Assembly: GCA_963841815.1 (NCBI GenBank)
Contig: CAWJEE010000027.1
Location: forward strand, 248,001 to 312,000
Origin: JAOUJD01 sp963841815
Lineage (GTDB): Bacteria; Pseudomonadota; Gammaproteobacteria; Burkholderiales; Burkholderiaceae_F
Length of the DNA stretch: 64,000 bases
Direction: 5' to 3'
A model generated the notes under the pieces. That model worked only from the letters and a program-made list of their open reading frames with translations, did not search any database and had not been told where the DNA came from. The position numbers and the translations under genes are program-made. Positions 21,047 through 30,785 of this stretch are shown here, piece by piece. Every line of letters begins with the position of its first letter. Positions within the stretch are counted from its first letter, which is position 1.

Positions 21047-21523
21047 TCAGGCCGCGAACCAGCTGCCCGACTTGCCGCCGTGCTTCTCGAGCAGGCGCAC
21101 TCCGCCGATTTCCATCCCGCGGTCGACGGCCTTGCACATGTCGTAGATGGTCAGCAGGCCGATCTGCACGGCCGTCAGCGCTTCCATCTCGACGCCGGTC
21201 TGCCCGCTCGTGTGGACCTCGGCGCGGCACTCGACGGCGTGGGCGGCCGCGTCGAGCGCGAAGTCGACGCCGATCTTCGTGATCGCGAGCGGGTGGCACA
21301 GCGGGATCAGTTCGGACGTCCGCTTCGCGGCCTGGATCGCCGCGATCCGCGCCACGCCGAGCACATCGCCCTTCTTCGACGTGCCGCCCGCGACGAGCTC
21401 GAACGTCGCCGGTTGCATGACGATGCGACCGGCGGCCACCGCCACGCGGTGCGTCGCGGGCTTGCCGCCGACGTCGACCATGTGGGCCTGGCCGCTGGAA
21501 TCGAAGTGGGTCAATGAGCTCAT
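21047..21523 (-). CDS. moaC: MoaC, cyclic pyranopterin monophosphate synthase
   Basis: MoaC makes cyclic pyranopterin monophosphate together with MoaA in molybdenum cofactor synthesis. The 158-residue protein is of standard length. It shows HMVDVGGKPATHRVAVAAG, LIPLCHPLAITKI and the signature EMEALTAVQIGLLTIYDMCKAVDRGM followed by LLEKHGGKSG, which includes the catalytic Lys/Asp residues. No other mo- genes are in the window. The unrelated cyclodeaminase gene follows closely. Confidence 0.97.
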   Translation of the reverse strand: MSSLTHFDSSGQAHMVDVGGKPATHRVAVAAGRIVMQPATFELVAGGTSKKGDVLGVARIAAIQAAKRTSELIPLCHPLAITKIGVDFALDAAAHAVECRAEVHTSGQTGVEMEALTAVQIGLLTIYDMCKAVDRGMEIGGVRLLEKHGGKSGSWFAA

Positions 21524-21679
21524 GGGGGTCCCTGGTCAGCGTGCGACAGCGCACACGGCGGCCCGGTGAAGCGGAACGAAATGCGCATCTGGCTATCATA
21601 CAAAGCCGAGGGCCACCGCATCGAACCAGGCCCGTTGCAGGGTCGCGGGCAGGGCCCTGGCTGCTATTGTGAAGCGCTC

Positions 21680-23210
21680 TTGAAGGTCTTTCGTCTCCTC
21701 GTCGTCGCTCTCGTTTCCTTCGCGCTGAACGCGCCGCTCGCGCACGCCCAGTCGCCGGACCTCCCATCGCTCGGCGAAGCGGGCGCCGAAGATCTGCCAC
21801 CGGCGATCGAGCGCAGGCTCGGCGAGCAGATCATGCTGCAGGTCCGCCGCGACCCGAGCTACCTCGCCGACCCGGACTCGACCGAGTACCTGAACAACCT
21901 CGGCTATCGCCTGGTCTCGGTCAGTCCTTCCCGGTCGCTCGACTTCGTGTTCTTCATCATCCGCGACCCGATGCTCAACGCGTTCGCGCTGCCCGGCGGC
22001 TTCATCGGCGTGCACACCGGCCTCGTCGTCACGTCCCAGAGCGAATCGGAGCTCGCGAGCGTGCTGGGCCACGAGATCGGCCACGTCACCCAGCGCCACA
22101 TCGCGCGGATGATCGCGCGGCAGAAGGAAAGCACCGCGATGGCGATCGGCGCGCTGCTTCTCGCCATCCTCGCCGCGCGCGCGGGCGGCTCGTCGAGCGG
22201 CGACCTGACGCAGGCGGCGATCATCGGCAGCCAGGCGGCGATGCGTGCAGCAGCAGCTCAACTTCTCGCGGGAAGCGGAGCGCGAAGCGGATCGGGTGGG
22301 CTTCCAGACGCTGGTGGAAGCCGGGTTCGACGGCCGCGGAATGGAAGGCTTCTTCGCCCGCATGCAGGCGGGCACGCGGATCTACGAGGGCACGGCACCG
22401 GCATACCTGCGCACGCACCCGATGACCGTCGAGCGCATCTCCGACATGCAGAACCGCACGCGCAACCTGCCGTTCAAGCAGCGCGCCGACAGCCTCGAGT
22501 TCCAGTTGATCCGGGCGCGCCTGCGCGTGCTGCAGGAGACCACGACGCAGGGCTGGCGCGACGCGCTGGAGTACTTCAACGGGCAGATCAACAACCGCAC
22601 GACCCACGCCGAGTACGCGGCGCGCTACGGGGCCGCGGTCGCGGCGCTGAAGCTCAATCTCGCCGAAGTCGCCCTGCAGAATGCACTCACCGCCAGGCGT
22701 CTCGCGCCGGGCTCGTCCGTCATTCTCGACAAGGTTGTGGTGGAGGCCCGCTTCGCGGCCGCGCGCGACGACGCCGCGCGCGACGAGGCGGTCAAGCTCG
22801 CCAAGGAGAACGCGGCGCGTCACCCGCTGTCCGGCACGGCGGCCAACCACTACGTCGACCTGCTGCTGAAGACCAACCGCTACCAGGAGGCGATCACCTT
22901 CCTCCGCAACCAGGACGCGATCTCGCGCAGCCAGCCGGCCTACCACGCGCTGCTGGGCCGCGCCTACGAAGCCCTGAACCGCCGCACCCTGCACCACCAG
23001 GCCGTCGGCGAGATGTACGCGTTGTTCGGCGCCGTGGCGCCCGCGATCCAGCAACTCGAGATGGCGCGGCAGGCGAACGACGGCGACTTCTACACGATGT
23101 CGGAGATCGACGCGCGCCTGCGAGACCTGCGGGCCCAGTTCAAGCGCGAGCAGGACTTGCTGAGGGAATCGGGCCGGGCATCGCCGGACCAGGGCAAGTC
23201 CGGCCGCTGA
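21680..23210 (+). CDS. BepA-like M48 metalloprotease with TPR domain, frame-broken
   Basis: A periplasmic M48 metallopeptidase with C-terminal TPR repeats, related to BepA/YfgC, which helps outer-membrane protein assembly. TTG 21680 gives a signal peptide ending about AHAQS. The zinc site HEIGH and the third ligand region REAEREADRVGF are both present, but lie in two frames: a one-base shift near 22243 (in the text for AAM-QQQLNF) separates them. The second part runs to 23210 with helical repeats. Deleting one base restores a protein of about 509 residues, so this is treated as one gene. No in-frame ATG exists upstream; TTG is the best start. Confidence 0.87.
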
Positions 23211-23328
23211 GCCTCCCGGCCACCGGCGGCAATCCCTCGCGATCCGAAGGGTCGGGCGGGACTCCTTACAATCCAGGCTTTGCCGAACCGGACGGCACGC
23301 GATCGAAACCCTCCGCGCCGTCGCCGCA

Positions 23329-24413
23329 ATGAACCTCGCAGAGCATCCCACTCAAACGCCGCCCGACGCGACCATCGCTCCGATCGAGACGGACGCCGTG
23401 ATCGTCGGTGCCGGCCCCGTCGGCCTGTTCCAGGTCTTCGAACTCGGCCTCCTCGAGATCAAGGTGCATGTCATCGATTCGCTGAAGGAAGTCGGCGGCC
23501 AGTGCATCGAGCTCTACCCGGACAAGCCGATCTACGACATTCCGGCGATTCCGGTGTGCACGGGAAGGAACTGACGGAGAACCTGCTCAAGCAGATCGAG
23601 CCGTTCGGCGCGACCTTCCATCTCGGCCAGGAAGTCAGCGTGGTCCGCAAGGAGGACGACGGACGCTTCTATGTCGAGACGAGCGGCGGCACGCGGTTCC
23701 TCACCAAGGTCATCATCATCGCGGCCGGCGTCGGTTCGTTCCAGCCGCGCGCGCTCAAGGTGCCGGAGATCGAGAAGTTCGCCGGCACGCAGCTGTTCTA
23801 CCGCGTTCGCGACCCATCGCGCTTCCACGGAAAGAACCTCGTGATCGTCGGCGGCGGCGACTCCGCGCTCGACTGGACGCTCGACCTCGTGGGCAAGGCC
23901 GAGAGCGTGGTGCTGGTGCACCGACGTGACGGCTTCCGCGCGGCGCCGGCCTCCGTCGCAAAGATGAGGGAGGCGTGCGACCAGCTGCAGATGCAGTTCC
24001 TCGTCGGCCAGATCACCGGCTTCGAGGAACAGGACGGTCGCATGACGGAAGTGCGCGTCACTTCGCTCGACGGGCTGACGCGCCGGGTGCCGCTCGACGT
24101 GCTGCTGGTGTTTTTCGGCCTGTCGCCGAAGCTCGGCCCGATCGCGGAATGGGGCCTCGACCTCGAACGCAAGCAGATCCTGGTCGACACGGAGAAGTTC
24201 GAGACCAACGTCCCGGGCATCTTCGCCGTCGGCGACATCAACACGTACCCGGGCAAGAAGAAGCTGATCCTCTCCGGCTTCCACGAAGCGGCCCTGGCGG
24301 CGTTCGGGTCGACGCGCTACATCTTCCCCGAGCGCAAGGTGCACCTGCAGTACACGACGACGAGTCCGAAGCTGCACAAGATTCTCGGGGTCGAGAGCCC
24401 GGTGTTCGACTGA
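23329..24413 (+). CDS. Ferredoxin/flavodoxin-NADP+ reductase, thioredoxin-reductase-like type, frame-broken
   Basis: A flavoprotein of about 361 residues. It has the FAD-binding motif IVGAGPVGLFQVFELGL, the NAD(P)-binding motif LVIVGGGDSALDW and IFAVGDINTYPGKKKLI near the C-terminus. This is the YumC-type ferredoxin-NADP reductase, which lacks the CxxC redox pair of thioredoxin reductase; none is seen here. The frame changes near 23563: the first part ends artificially after PVCTG, and the second resumes with KELTENLLKQ. One missing base explains it. TACAAT at 23267-23272 may be a -10 box. Confidence 0.9.
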
Positions 24414-24443
24414 GGACGAACCCCGTTCGTTCTCCGTGTTTGC

Positions 24444-24672
24444 GCGGCGGGCGCGAAGCGGCGGGTGGGCCTGCGGTGGCGGTCAGCGCTTCGCGCTGAC
24501 TTCGCTGCGCTGCTCGAAGAGGGATCGCGCCGCGTAACTCGCTCTGCGCGCTACGCGCGCGCCGCTCGGACAGACGCGGCGAGTCAGAAGGGGAGCGCGC
24601 TGCGCGCGCCGATCCCTCTTCTGCGCTGCTCGCCGCCCCCGTAAGGCCCGCCCGCCGCTTCGCGCCCGCCGC
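24444..24672. repeat. Inverted repeat 1 (29-bp arms, 28/29 identical)
   Basis: Arm 24444-24472 is the reverse complement of 24644-24672 with one mismatch. Inside this, GAAGAGGGATCG (24516-24527) pairs perfectly with 24610-24621. The enclosed ~170 bp could extrude as a cruciform or fold in RNA. No open frame with homology is inside. Confidence 0.9.
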
Positions 24673-24904
24673 TCCGCCGTGCCGAGGCAAGGGCAAGTGC
24701 AAGAGCGAATCTCCATCGCCGAAGGCCGCCGCTCTTCTCGCCTCTCGCAGTTGCGGTGCCGTGGCAGGCGGGGTGCGGCGACGGCGCGTTCTGTGGCGGC
24801 GAGCAGCGGAGGGCGGAGGTCGGCGCGAAGCGCCTCGTTTCTAACTCGCCGCGGCATGTTTGAGCGGCGCGCGCGCAGCGCGCAGAGCGAGTTCCGCGGC
24901 GCGA
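24525..24904. repeat. Inverted repeat 2 (43-bp arms, about 41/43, extendable to about 65 bp)
   Basis: Arm 24525-24567 matches the reverse complement of 24862-24904 with two mismatches. Allowing one single-base gap and a few mismatches the match continues inward to about 24590 and 24838. It interlocks with inverted repeat 1, so both cannot fold at once. Confidence 0.88.
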
Positions 24905-24989
24905 CCTCCGGCCGAGCAGCACAGCGAAGTCGGCGCAGCCGACCGCCACGGCACGCGCCGTCGCCGCGCCCCGCCTGCCGCGGCATGGC
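24753..24989. repeat. Inverted repeat 3 (39-bp arms, 34/39 identical)
   Basis: Arm 24753-24791 matches the reverse complement of 24951-24989 at 34 of 39 bases. Together with repeats 1 and 2 it makes the whole 24440-25000 gap, between the reductase stop and the next gene, a nest of long inverted repeats. The DNA is rich in GCGCGC runs, and no transposase or terminal target duplication was recognised. Confidence 0.85.
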
Positions 24990-25065
24990 GACGACCCGGC
25001 GACGGCTCGAAGACAACCTACCGCGGCACTCGCAACCGGAGAGTCGACCTCGCTACGCTCTCCCC

Positions 25066-25655
25066 ATGGATGAGATCGTCAAGGCCGCCATGGCCAAGTG
25101 GCCGAACGTCCCCGCCGTCTACGACTGGCTGGAACTGACCGCGCGCGGTGAGTGGAAGATCAGGGGCGAGCCGATCGACAACGCGTCGATCCGCGACTTC
25201 ATCGCACGCAACTACGCGCACGACGATCACGGCAACTGGTTCTTCCAGAACGGCCCGCAGCGCGTCTTCGTTTCGCTCGAGGCGACGCCGCTGATCTATC
25301 GACTCGACGGATCCGGGCGCCTGCAGGCGCACACGGGAGCGCCGGCGCGCGAACTGCTGGGCGTATTCGCGGACGCGGAAGGACACCTCTTGTCGAGACC
25401 GAACTCGGGCCCGGGACTGATCGACAGCCGCGACACCGCGAATTCGCGGAGCGGCTGGTCGACGGCGAGGGGAACGCGCTCGACGAACACAGTCTCGAGC
25501 GATGGATGGCAGGCGACGGCGAGGCGTTCCTGAAAACGGACGGGCTCGAGGTAGAGCACGACAGCCCGACGGTTCGGGTCGAGCGCGTCCGATCGAGCGG
25601 CTGGCCGGACACGTTCGGCTTCGTCGCCAGGCCCGGCGACGGCAAGGTCACCTGA
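25066..25655 (+). CDS. Conserved protein of unknown function, frame-broken
   Basis: The protein starts at ATG 25066 (MDEIVKAAMAKWPNVPAVYDWL) and is about 196 residues when one missing base near 25389 is allowed for. The first frame ends its conserved part at GVFADAEGHL, and the second continues LVETELGPG to KTDGLEVEHD and the stop at 25655. Its blocks WKIRGEPIDN, DFIARNYAHDDHGNWFFQNGPQRVFV and so on recall a betaproteobacterial family of unknown function (I believe DUF2946 or DUF2944, number not certain). It has no signal peptide or membrane segment. It is convergent with the YheT-like hydrolase. Confidence 0.7.
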
Positions 25656-25680
25656 GCCCGCAGCGCCAGCCCACGGCGAC

Positions 25681-26656
25681 TCATCCGCGCCCGCTGAAGA
25701 ATCGCTCGAGGCGTTCCGGCAGGAAACGCAGGTGCCCCGGAAAGCGGCCGCTCGCGAAGCCGATGTGCCCGCCCTCGTCCGGCTGCTCCAGCGTGACGTC
25801 GCTCGACACGTCCGTCCGGCCCAGGGAGGCTCTCGGCGGGAACGAATGGATCGTTGCGAGCGTTCAGCACGAGGTGCGGCACGCGCACGTTGCGAAGCAG
25901 CGGCTTGGCCGACGCGCGCGTCCAGTAATCGATCGTGTCGCGGAAGCCGTGCACGGGCGCGGTGTACAGGTTGTCGAACTCGTAGAGGTTGCGCGCGCGT
26001 CGCAGCACGTCGACGTCGATCGCGTAACCGAAGCGCTGCGCCTTGTCGCGCGCCTTGTCCTTCAGCGTGGCGAGGAACATCTTCGTGTACAGCAGGTTGA
26101 AGCCGCGTCCGATGGCGTGTCCCCCGGCGACGAGGTCCAGCGGCGAGCCGACCGACGCGGCGGCGGTGACGAACCGCGCCTCCGCGCCGCGCTCGCCGAG
26201 CCACTTGGCGAGCATGTTGCCGCCGAGCGAGATGCCGACGGCGTGCAGCGGCGCGGCCGGCCAGCGTGCGCGGAAAGTGCGCAGCACCCAGTCGCCCTCC
26301 TCCGAGTCGCCCGAGTGATAAGCACGGAGCAACAGGTTCGGTTCACCCGAGCAGCCGCGAAAGTGAACGACCGCCGCGCGCCATCCGAGGTCCGCGAAGT
26401 GACGCATCGTCGCGCGTGCGTAGTGGCTGCTCGAGTCACCTTCGAGGCCGTGGAACATCGCCAGCAGCGGCGCCTCGGACGCAGGGGGCTCTGGCTGCGC
26501 GACGTCGACGTCGATGAAGTCGCCATCGGGCGTCGGCCAGCGTTCGCGGCGATAGGCGACTTTCGGCAGCGGCACGAGCCGCGCCGGCCAGATCGTCTGC
26601 AGGTGTCCGCCAGGCAGCCAGCGCGGCGCGCGATAGGTCGAGGTCACGAGAGGCAT
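25681..26656 (-). CDS. YheT-like alpha/beta hydrolase, frame-broken
   Basis: An alpha/beta hydrolase of the YheT/ABHD1-3 family, about 324 residues. Starting at ATG 26656 it has PRWLPGGHLQTIWPA, the oxyanion region LLAMFHGLEGDSSSHY, the nucleophile elbow VGISLGGNML and the acid region NARNDPFVP. The catalytic His in GGHIGFASG is in another frame after a one-base shift near 25830; one surplus G restores the reading to the TGA at 25681. Substrates are probably acyl esters, but none is shown. It is the last gene of the ilvE operon, 43 bp after the NTF2-like gene. Confidence 0.85.
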
Positions 26657-26699
26657 GGCGGCATGGCGACGGAGCGCCGGCAGGCGCCCTCGCAGTGCG

Positions 26700-27143
26700 T
26701 CAGTGCAAAACCGTGTGCGACTCGTCGAAGCTGGCCGCCTCGCCGTCGGGTGCCGCGGACGCGTGGTGCAGCACCATCTTCCATCCGGCCCCGGTCTTGA
26801 TGTAGGCATTGGTCGCGATGACGCGCGCGATGCGGCGCTCGCGACCCTGCGTGACGAGCACTTCCTCGACGACGTTGTGGACCGCGACCGTCGGCGTGTC
26901 GAGCGACTTGCGCGACGAGCTGCGCACGTGCAGCGGTCCGCTGGACAGGATGGCCGCCCACGACGCCCGCACGGCGCCGTGGCCGGTCAGGCGCGGCCCT
27001 CCCGGATGGACGCAGACGACGTCGTCGTCCTCGAGCCACAGCTCCGCGATCGCCGCCGCGTCGGCGTTGTCGAGCGCCTCGTAGAAGGCGTGCTCGCACT
27101 CCTCCGACGAGGAAAACAGCAGGGGACGCGTCAGGCTCGACAT
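26700..27143 (-). CDS. SnoaL/NTF2-like (DUF4440-type) protein
   Basis: A 147-residue cone-fold protein of the nuclear transport factor 2-like superfamily. It begins MSSLTRPLLFSSSEECEHAF; an N-terminal helix contains ALDNADAAAIAELWLEDDDVVCVHPGGPRLTGH, and later strands read VVEEVLVTQGRERRIARVIATNAYIKTGAGWKMVLHHAS. Proteins with this pattern may be enzymes or ligand binders; the role here is unknown. The start is taken at 27143, 8 bases after the stop of the zinc-finger gene, and not at an in-frame ATG at 27176 that lies inside that gene. Confidence 0.78.
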   Translation of the reverse strand: MSSLTRPLLFSSSEECEHAFYEALDNADAAAIAELWLEDDDVVCVHPGGPRLTGHGAVRASWAAILSSGPLHVRSSSRKSLDTPTVAVHNVVEEVLVTQGRERRIARVIATNAYIKTGAGWKMVLHHASAAPDGEAASFDESHTVLH

Positions 27144-27151
27144 GCGACGGG

Positions 27152-27351
27152 TCAGTGGCCCCTGGCAGCACTTCACCGGCCCGCAGGCGGTACACGGTGC
27201 CGCAGTACGGGCACATCGCCTGGCCGGTGTGCGCGAGCTCGAGGAACACGCGCGGATGATGGTTCCACACCGGCATCGCCGGGTTCGGACAGAACGCAGG
27301 CAGGTCCTTCGCGGCCAGTTCGACGACCGGACCCTCCTTGGTTGCGCTCAT
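27152..27351 (-). CDS. Zinc-finger domain (CHCC/DUF-type) small protein, frame-broken
   Basis: A small zinc-finger protein of about 66 residues. It has FCPNPAMPVWNHHPRVFLEL and the C-terminal knuckle MCPYCGTVYRLRAGEVL, with one Cys and one His before the CPYC pair. The family normally ends soon after this with a Gly-His tail. Here the frame shown runs on, but a one-base insertion near 27165 gives RGH and a TGA at 27152. The length of 200 bases (not a multiple of three) agrees. Its ATG overlaps the ilvE stop (ATGA). The role is unknown; similar proteins sit next to ilvE in many betaproteobacteria. Confidence 0.78.
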
Positions 27352-28268
27352 ACCAGCGTCAGCCAGTGCCTGTACTTCTCGGCGCGGCCGTTGACGACGT
27401 CGAAGAAGAGGTTCTGGATGCGTTCCGTCACCGGGCCGCGGCGACCGGCGCCGATCGGGCGCCCGTCGAGTTCGCGGATCGGCGTGATCTCGGCGGCCGT
27501 GCCGGTGAAGAACGCTTCGTCGGCCAGGTACACGTCGTCGCGCGTCATCGGCCTGGACGCGACGGTGAGTCCGATGTCGCGCGCGAGCTCGATCACGGTG
27601 GCGCGCGTGATTCCGGTCAGGCCGGACACCATCTCGGGCTCGACCAGCTGGCCGTCCCTGACGATGAAGAGGTTCTCGCCCGCGCCCTCCGCGACGAAGC
27701 CCTGGGTGTCGAGCAGCAGCGCTTCGTCGTAGCCGTCGCGCGTCGCTTCCATGTTCGCGAGGATCGAGTTCACGTAGTGGCCCGCCGTCTTGGTGCGGAC
27801 CATCGACACGTTGATGTGATGGCGCTGGAACGACGACGTCTTCACGCGGATGCCCTTGAGCAGGCCCTCCTCGCCGAGGTACGCGCCCCACGGCCACGCG
27901 GCGATCGACACGTGGACGGACGCGCCCTTGGGGCTGACGCCCATCTTCTCGGAGCCGTAGAACGCCAGCGGCCGCAGGTAGCACGACTCGAGCTTGTTCG
28001 CGCGCACCACCTCGCGCTGCGCCTCCATCAGCTGCTCGCGCGAGTACGGCATCTCCATCATGAAGACCTTCGCGGAGTTGAACAGCCGGTCGGTGTGCTC
28101 CTTCAGCCGGAAGATCCCCGTGCCGGCGGGCGTCTTGTACGCGCGCACGCCCTCGAAGACGGCGAGGCCGTAGTGCAGCGAGTGCGTCAGGACGTGCGTC
28201 GTGGCGTCGCGCCACGGCACCAGCTTGCCGTCGTACCAGATGAACCCGTCGCGGTCAGCCATCGACAT
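27348..28268 (-). CDS. ilvE: Branched-chain amino acid aminotransferase
   Basis: IlvE catalyses the last step of Leu, Ile and Val synthesis with PLP. It is 306 residues, fold type IV. It has MADRDGFIWYDGKLVPWRDATTHVL, HYGLAVFEGVRAYKT, the lysine region VRTKTAGHYVNSILA and the phosphate loop GTAAEITPIRELDG. The start is ATG 28268, which has AAGGGGAGA 7 bases before it. It overlaps the zinc-finger gene by 4 bases and heads the operon ilvE-zinc finger-NTF2-YheT. It is divergent from an MFS gene. Confidence 0.96.
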   Translation of the reverse strand: MSMADRDGFIWYDGKLVPWRDATTHVLTHSLHYGLAVFEGVRAYKTPAGTGIFRLKEHTDRLFNSAKVFMMEMPYSREQLMEAQREVVRANKLESCYLRPLAFYGSEKMGVSPKGASVHVSIAAWPWGAYLGEEGLLKGIRVKTSSFQRHHINVSMVRTKTAGHYVNSILANMEATRDGYDEALLLDTQGFVAEGAGENLFIVRDGQLVEPEMVSGLTGITRATVIELARDIGLTVASRPMTRDDVYLADEAFFTGTAAEITPIRELDGRPIGAGRRGPVTERIQNLFFDVVNGRAEKYRHWLTLV

Positions 28269-28396
28269 CGCGTCTTCTCCCCTTGAATCTTTCACGCCGG
28301 CGCGCTGCGCGCGCCCGCTCACGCTGAAGGCTGCGATTCTAGCGAACCGCGTGCGGTCGACGTGGCTTCCTATAATCGGCGCTCCTAGGAGTCCCC

Positions 28397-29604
28397 GTGT
28401 CCTCATCTGCGACCGCCGGACGGCAGATTTCGCTGCTCGCCATCTGCCAGGCGCTGCTGTACGTCAACAACGTCACGCTGATCTCCATCAACGGCCTCGC
28501 GGGGCTCGCGCTGTCGCCGACGCCGCTGTTCGCGACGCTGCCCATCACCGCGTACATCGTCGGCTCGGCGCTCACCACCGTCCCCGCGTCGCTCGCGATG
28601 GCGCGCTGGGGACGGCGCGCCGGCTTCATGTTCGGCAGCGGGATGGGGATCGTCGGCACTTCGACGGCCGCGTTCGGCATGTTCACCGGCAGTTTCGTGC
28701 TGCTGTGCCTGGGGACGTTCTGCACGGGCATCTACAACGCGTTCGCGCAGTACCTGCGCTTCGCCGCAGTCGACGTGGCCGACGCCTACGACCCTACGCT
28801 GAAGGAACGCGCGATCTCCTGGGTGCTGGCGGGCGGCATCGCCGGCGGGCTGGTCGGGCCCGAGCTGTCGAAGCACACCGTGAACCTGCTGCCGGTCGCG
28901 TTCGCCGCGAGCTACCTCGTGCTGGCAGCGGTCGCACTGGTGGCAGGCCTCGTCGCCAGCCGACTCGCCATTCCGCAGGCCGTCATCTCCGCCAACGCGG
29001 CGGCGGCGCGTCCCGCTCGGGCACGATCGCGCGCCAGCCCGACGTTCGTCGTCGCGGTCGCCGTCGGCGCGATCAGCTACGGCAGCATGAACCTGCTGAT
29101 GACCGCCACGCCGCTGGCGATGAAGGTCTGCGGCTTCGGCTACCCGGACACCGCCGACGTGATCAAGTGGCACGTGGTCGGCATGTTCGCTCCCGGATTC
29201 TTCACCGGCCACCTCATCCGCCGCTTCGGCGTGCTGACGATCATGCTGGTCGGTTGCGTGCTGATGTTCCTGACGGTCGGCATCGCGCACGCCGGCCTCA
29301 CCTACTGGCACTTCTGGTTCGCGCTGTTCACGCTCGGGATCGGCTGGAACTTCATGTTCGTCGGCGCCACCACGCTGCTGACGACGACCTATACCTCGGC
29401 CGAGAAGGCCAAGGTCCAGGGCGTGAACGACCTCACGGTCTTCGTCACGATGATCTCGTCGTCGGCCGCCTCCGGCGCGCTGGTGTCGACCAGCGGCTGG
29501 ACTGACCTCAACGTGTACGCGCTGCCGGCGCTCGTGCTGGCCACGCTCGGCGCCGGTCTACCTGATGCTGCGGCCCGCGCATCGACCGGACCGGGGCCGC
29601 GTGA
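28397..29604 (+). CDS. MFS transporter (YbfB/CynX-like), 3' end frame-broken
   Basis: A 12-helix major facilitator protein of about 400 residues. The start is GTG 28397 with AGGAG 6 bases upstream and a perfect TATAAT at 28371-28376. Helices are regularly spaced, with the loop 2-3 motif SLAMARWGRRAGFMFG. The frame is good to about 29555 (VLATLG) and then shifts by one to give VYLMLRPAHRP. The precise stop is unresolved; a TGA at 29602, sharing ATG with the next gene, is likely after a second shift. The substrate is unknown. It is divergent from ilvE and followed by azlC. Confidence 0.75.
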
Positions 29605-30354
29605 TGCTGAAGCGCGTCTTGGCACCGATCCGGCGATCGCCACGCGGCGGCGGCATGCCTTCGTGCGCGGCGTGCGCGCGTCGCGCCGGCGATCATCGCC
29701 ACCGGGACGTGGGGGCTCGTCACCGGCGTGGCGATGGTCAAGGTCGGGCTGACCACGGCACAGGCGCTCGGCATGTCGCTGCTCGTCTACGCGGGGTCGG
29801 CGCAACTGGCCGCGCTGCCGCTGATCGCCGCGGCCGCGCCGATCTGGGTCGTGCTGCTCACCGCCACGGTCGTGAACCTGCGCTTCGTGATCTTTTCGGC
29901 GGGGCTGCGGCCGTTCTTCAGGCGGTTCTCGCTCGGACGCCGGCTGTTCCTCGGCTACGTGACCACCGACATCGGTTTCGCACTGTTTCTCTCGCGCTTC
30001 GTCAACGCGCCGGACGAGGAGCGCGGCTCGCCGGAGCAGGTGTGGTTCTTTCTCGGCATGGCGGCCGGCAACTGGATGGCGTGGCAGACGATGTCCGTGC
30101 TCGGCATCTTCCTCGCCGCCCAGATCCCGGGGGCGTGGGGACTCGAGTTCGCATCGATCCTCGCCCTCATCGCGATGACGCTGCCGATGATCGCGAGCCG
30201 CCCGGCACTGGTCGGCGCGGCGACCGCGGGAGTCGTCGCCGTCCTGGGCGCCGCCCTTCCGCTGAAGCTGGGCCTGGTCGCCGCCGTGGTGGTCGGCATC
30301 GCGGCCGCAATGAGCGCGGAAGTCCTGCTCGAACGGATCGGAGCGCGAACGTGA
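29604..30354 (+). CDS. azlC: AzlC-family branched-chain amino acid exporter subunit, 5' part frame-broken
   Basis: AzlC is the large subunit of a branched-chain amino acid exporter. The clear part, from about 29690 to the stop at 30354, reads APAIIATGTWGLVTGVAMVK, then GLTTAQALGMSLLVYAGSAQ and later membrane helices. The expected N-terminus AFVRGVRA lies one frame away just upstream, and the candidate ATG 29604 a further frame away, so two single-base losses are implied before 29700. The start is therefore uncertain. The stop overlaps the GTG of azlD (GTGA). Its position near ilvE agrees with a role in Val/Leu/Ile homeostasis. Confidence 0.8.
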
Positions 30355-30748
30355 GCGATCGGCTGATCTGGATCGTCACTCCCCCTCGGGGACGGCGCGC
30401 AGCGCAAGGGGGCACGACTTGCGCGCACGGCCGCTCCGGCGCTCGTCGGCCTGACCGCAGTCACGGTCGCGACCCGTTCGGCGTTCCTCCGGCGCGGTGC
30501 TCGGCGAACGCTTCAGGCTGCCTGAACGGGTGCAGCACGGCCTGCGCTACGCGCCGGCGTGCGCCCTCGTGGGGCTGATCGCTCCCGAACTCGCGCTGGC
30601 CGACGGTTCGCTCGCGCTGTCCCTCGCCAACCCGAAGCTCGTTGCCGGCATCGCCGCCGGCGCGGTCATGCTCGGCACGCGCAGCATGATCGCGGCGATT
30701 GCGGTGGGCATGCTGGCTTTCACGGCCCTGCGGATCTTCGCGGCCTGA
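30351..30748 (+). CDS. azlD: AzlD-family small subunit, disrupted 5' part
   Basis: AzlD partners AzlC in amino acid export. GTG 30351 gives SDRLIWIV, the usual start. After a GC-rich hairpin segment (30381-30412) with no family similarity, the helix VGLTAVTVATRSAFL appears in another frame, and VLGERFRLPERVQHGLRYAPACALVG in a third, continuing to the stop at 30748. The last 84 residues are well conserved. Either a short palindromic insertion plus an indel has damaged the gene, or the sequence is faulty here. The protein would be about 110-130 residues with three or four helices. Confidence 0.68.
30381..30412. repeat. REP-like GC hairpin inside azlD
   Basis: CCCCC (30381-30385) pairs with GGGGG (30408-30412), with CCCCTCGGGG and GCGCGCAGCGC as smaller palindromes. 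It falls where the AzlD family has no insertion. Only one copy was recognised in the window, so its repeat nature is inferred. Confidence 0.4.
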
Positions 30749-30785
30749 GCGACGACGGCCTCGCCGCGCGCTGCGCGCCGCGCCG

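Noticed and set aside
24444..25000. The inverted-repeat region as an insertion sequence
   Set aside because: No transposase-like frame and no target-site duplication were seen; the repeats interlock and do not sit only at two ends, so I kept them as repeats of unknown origin.
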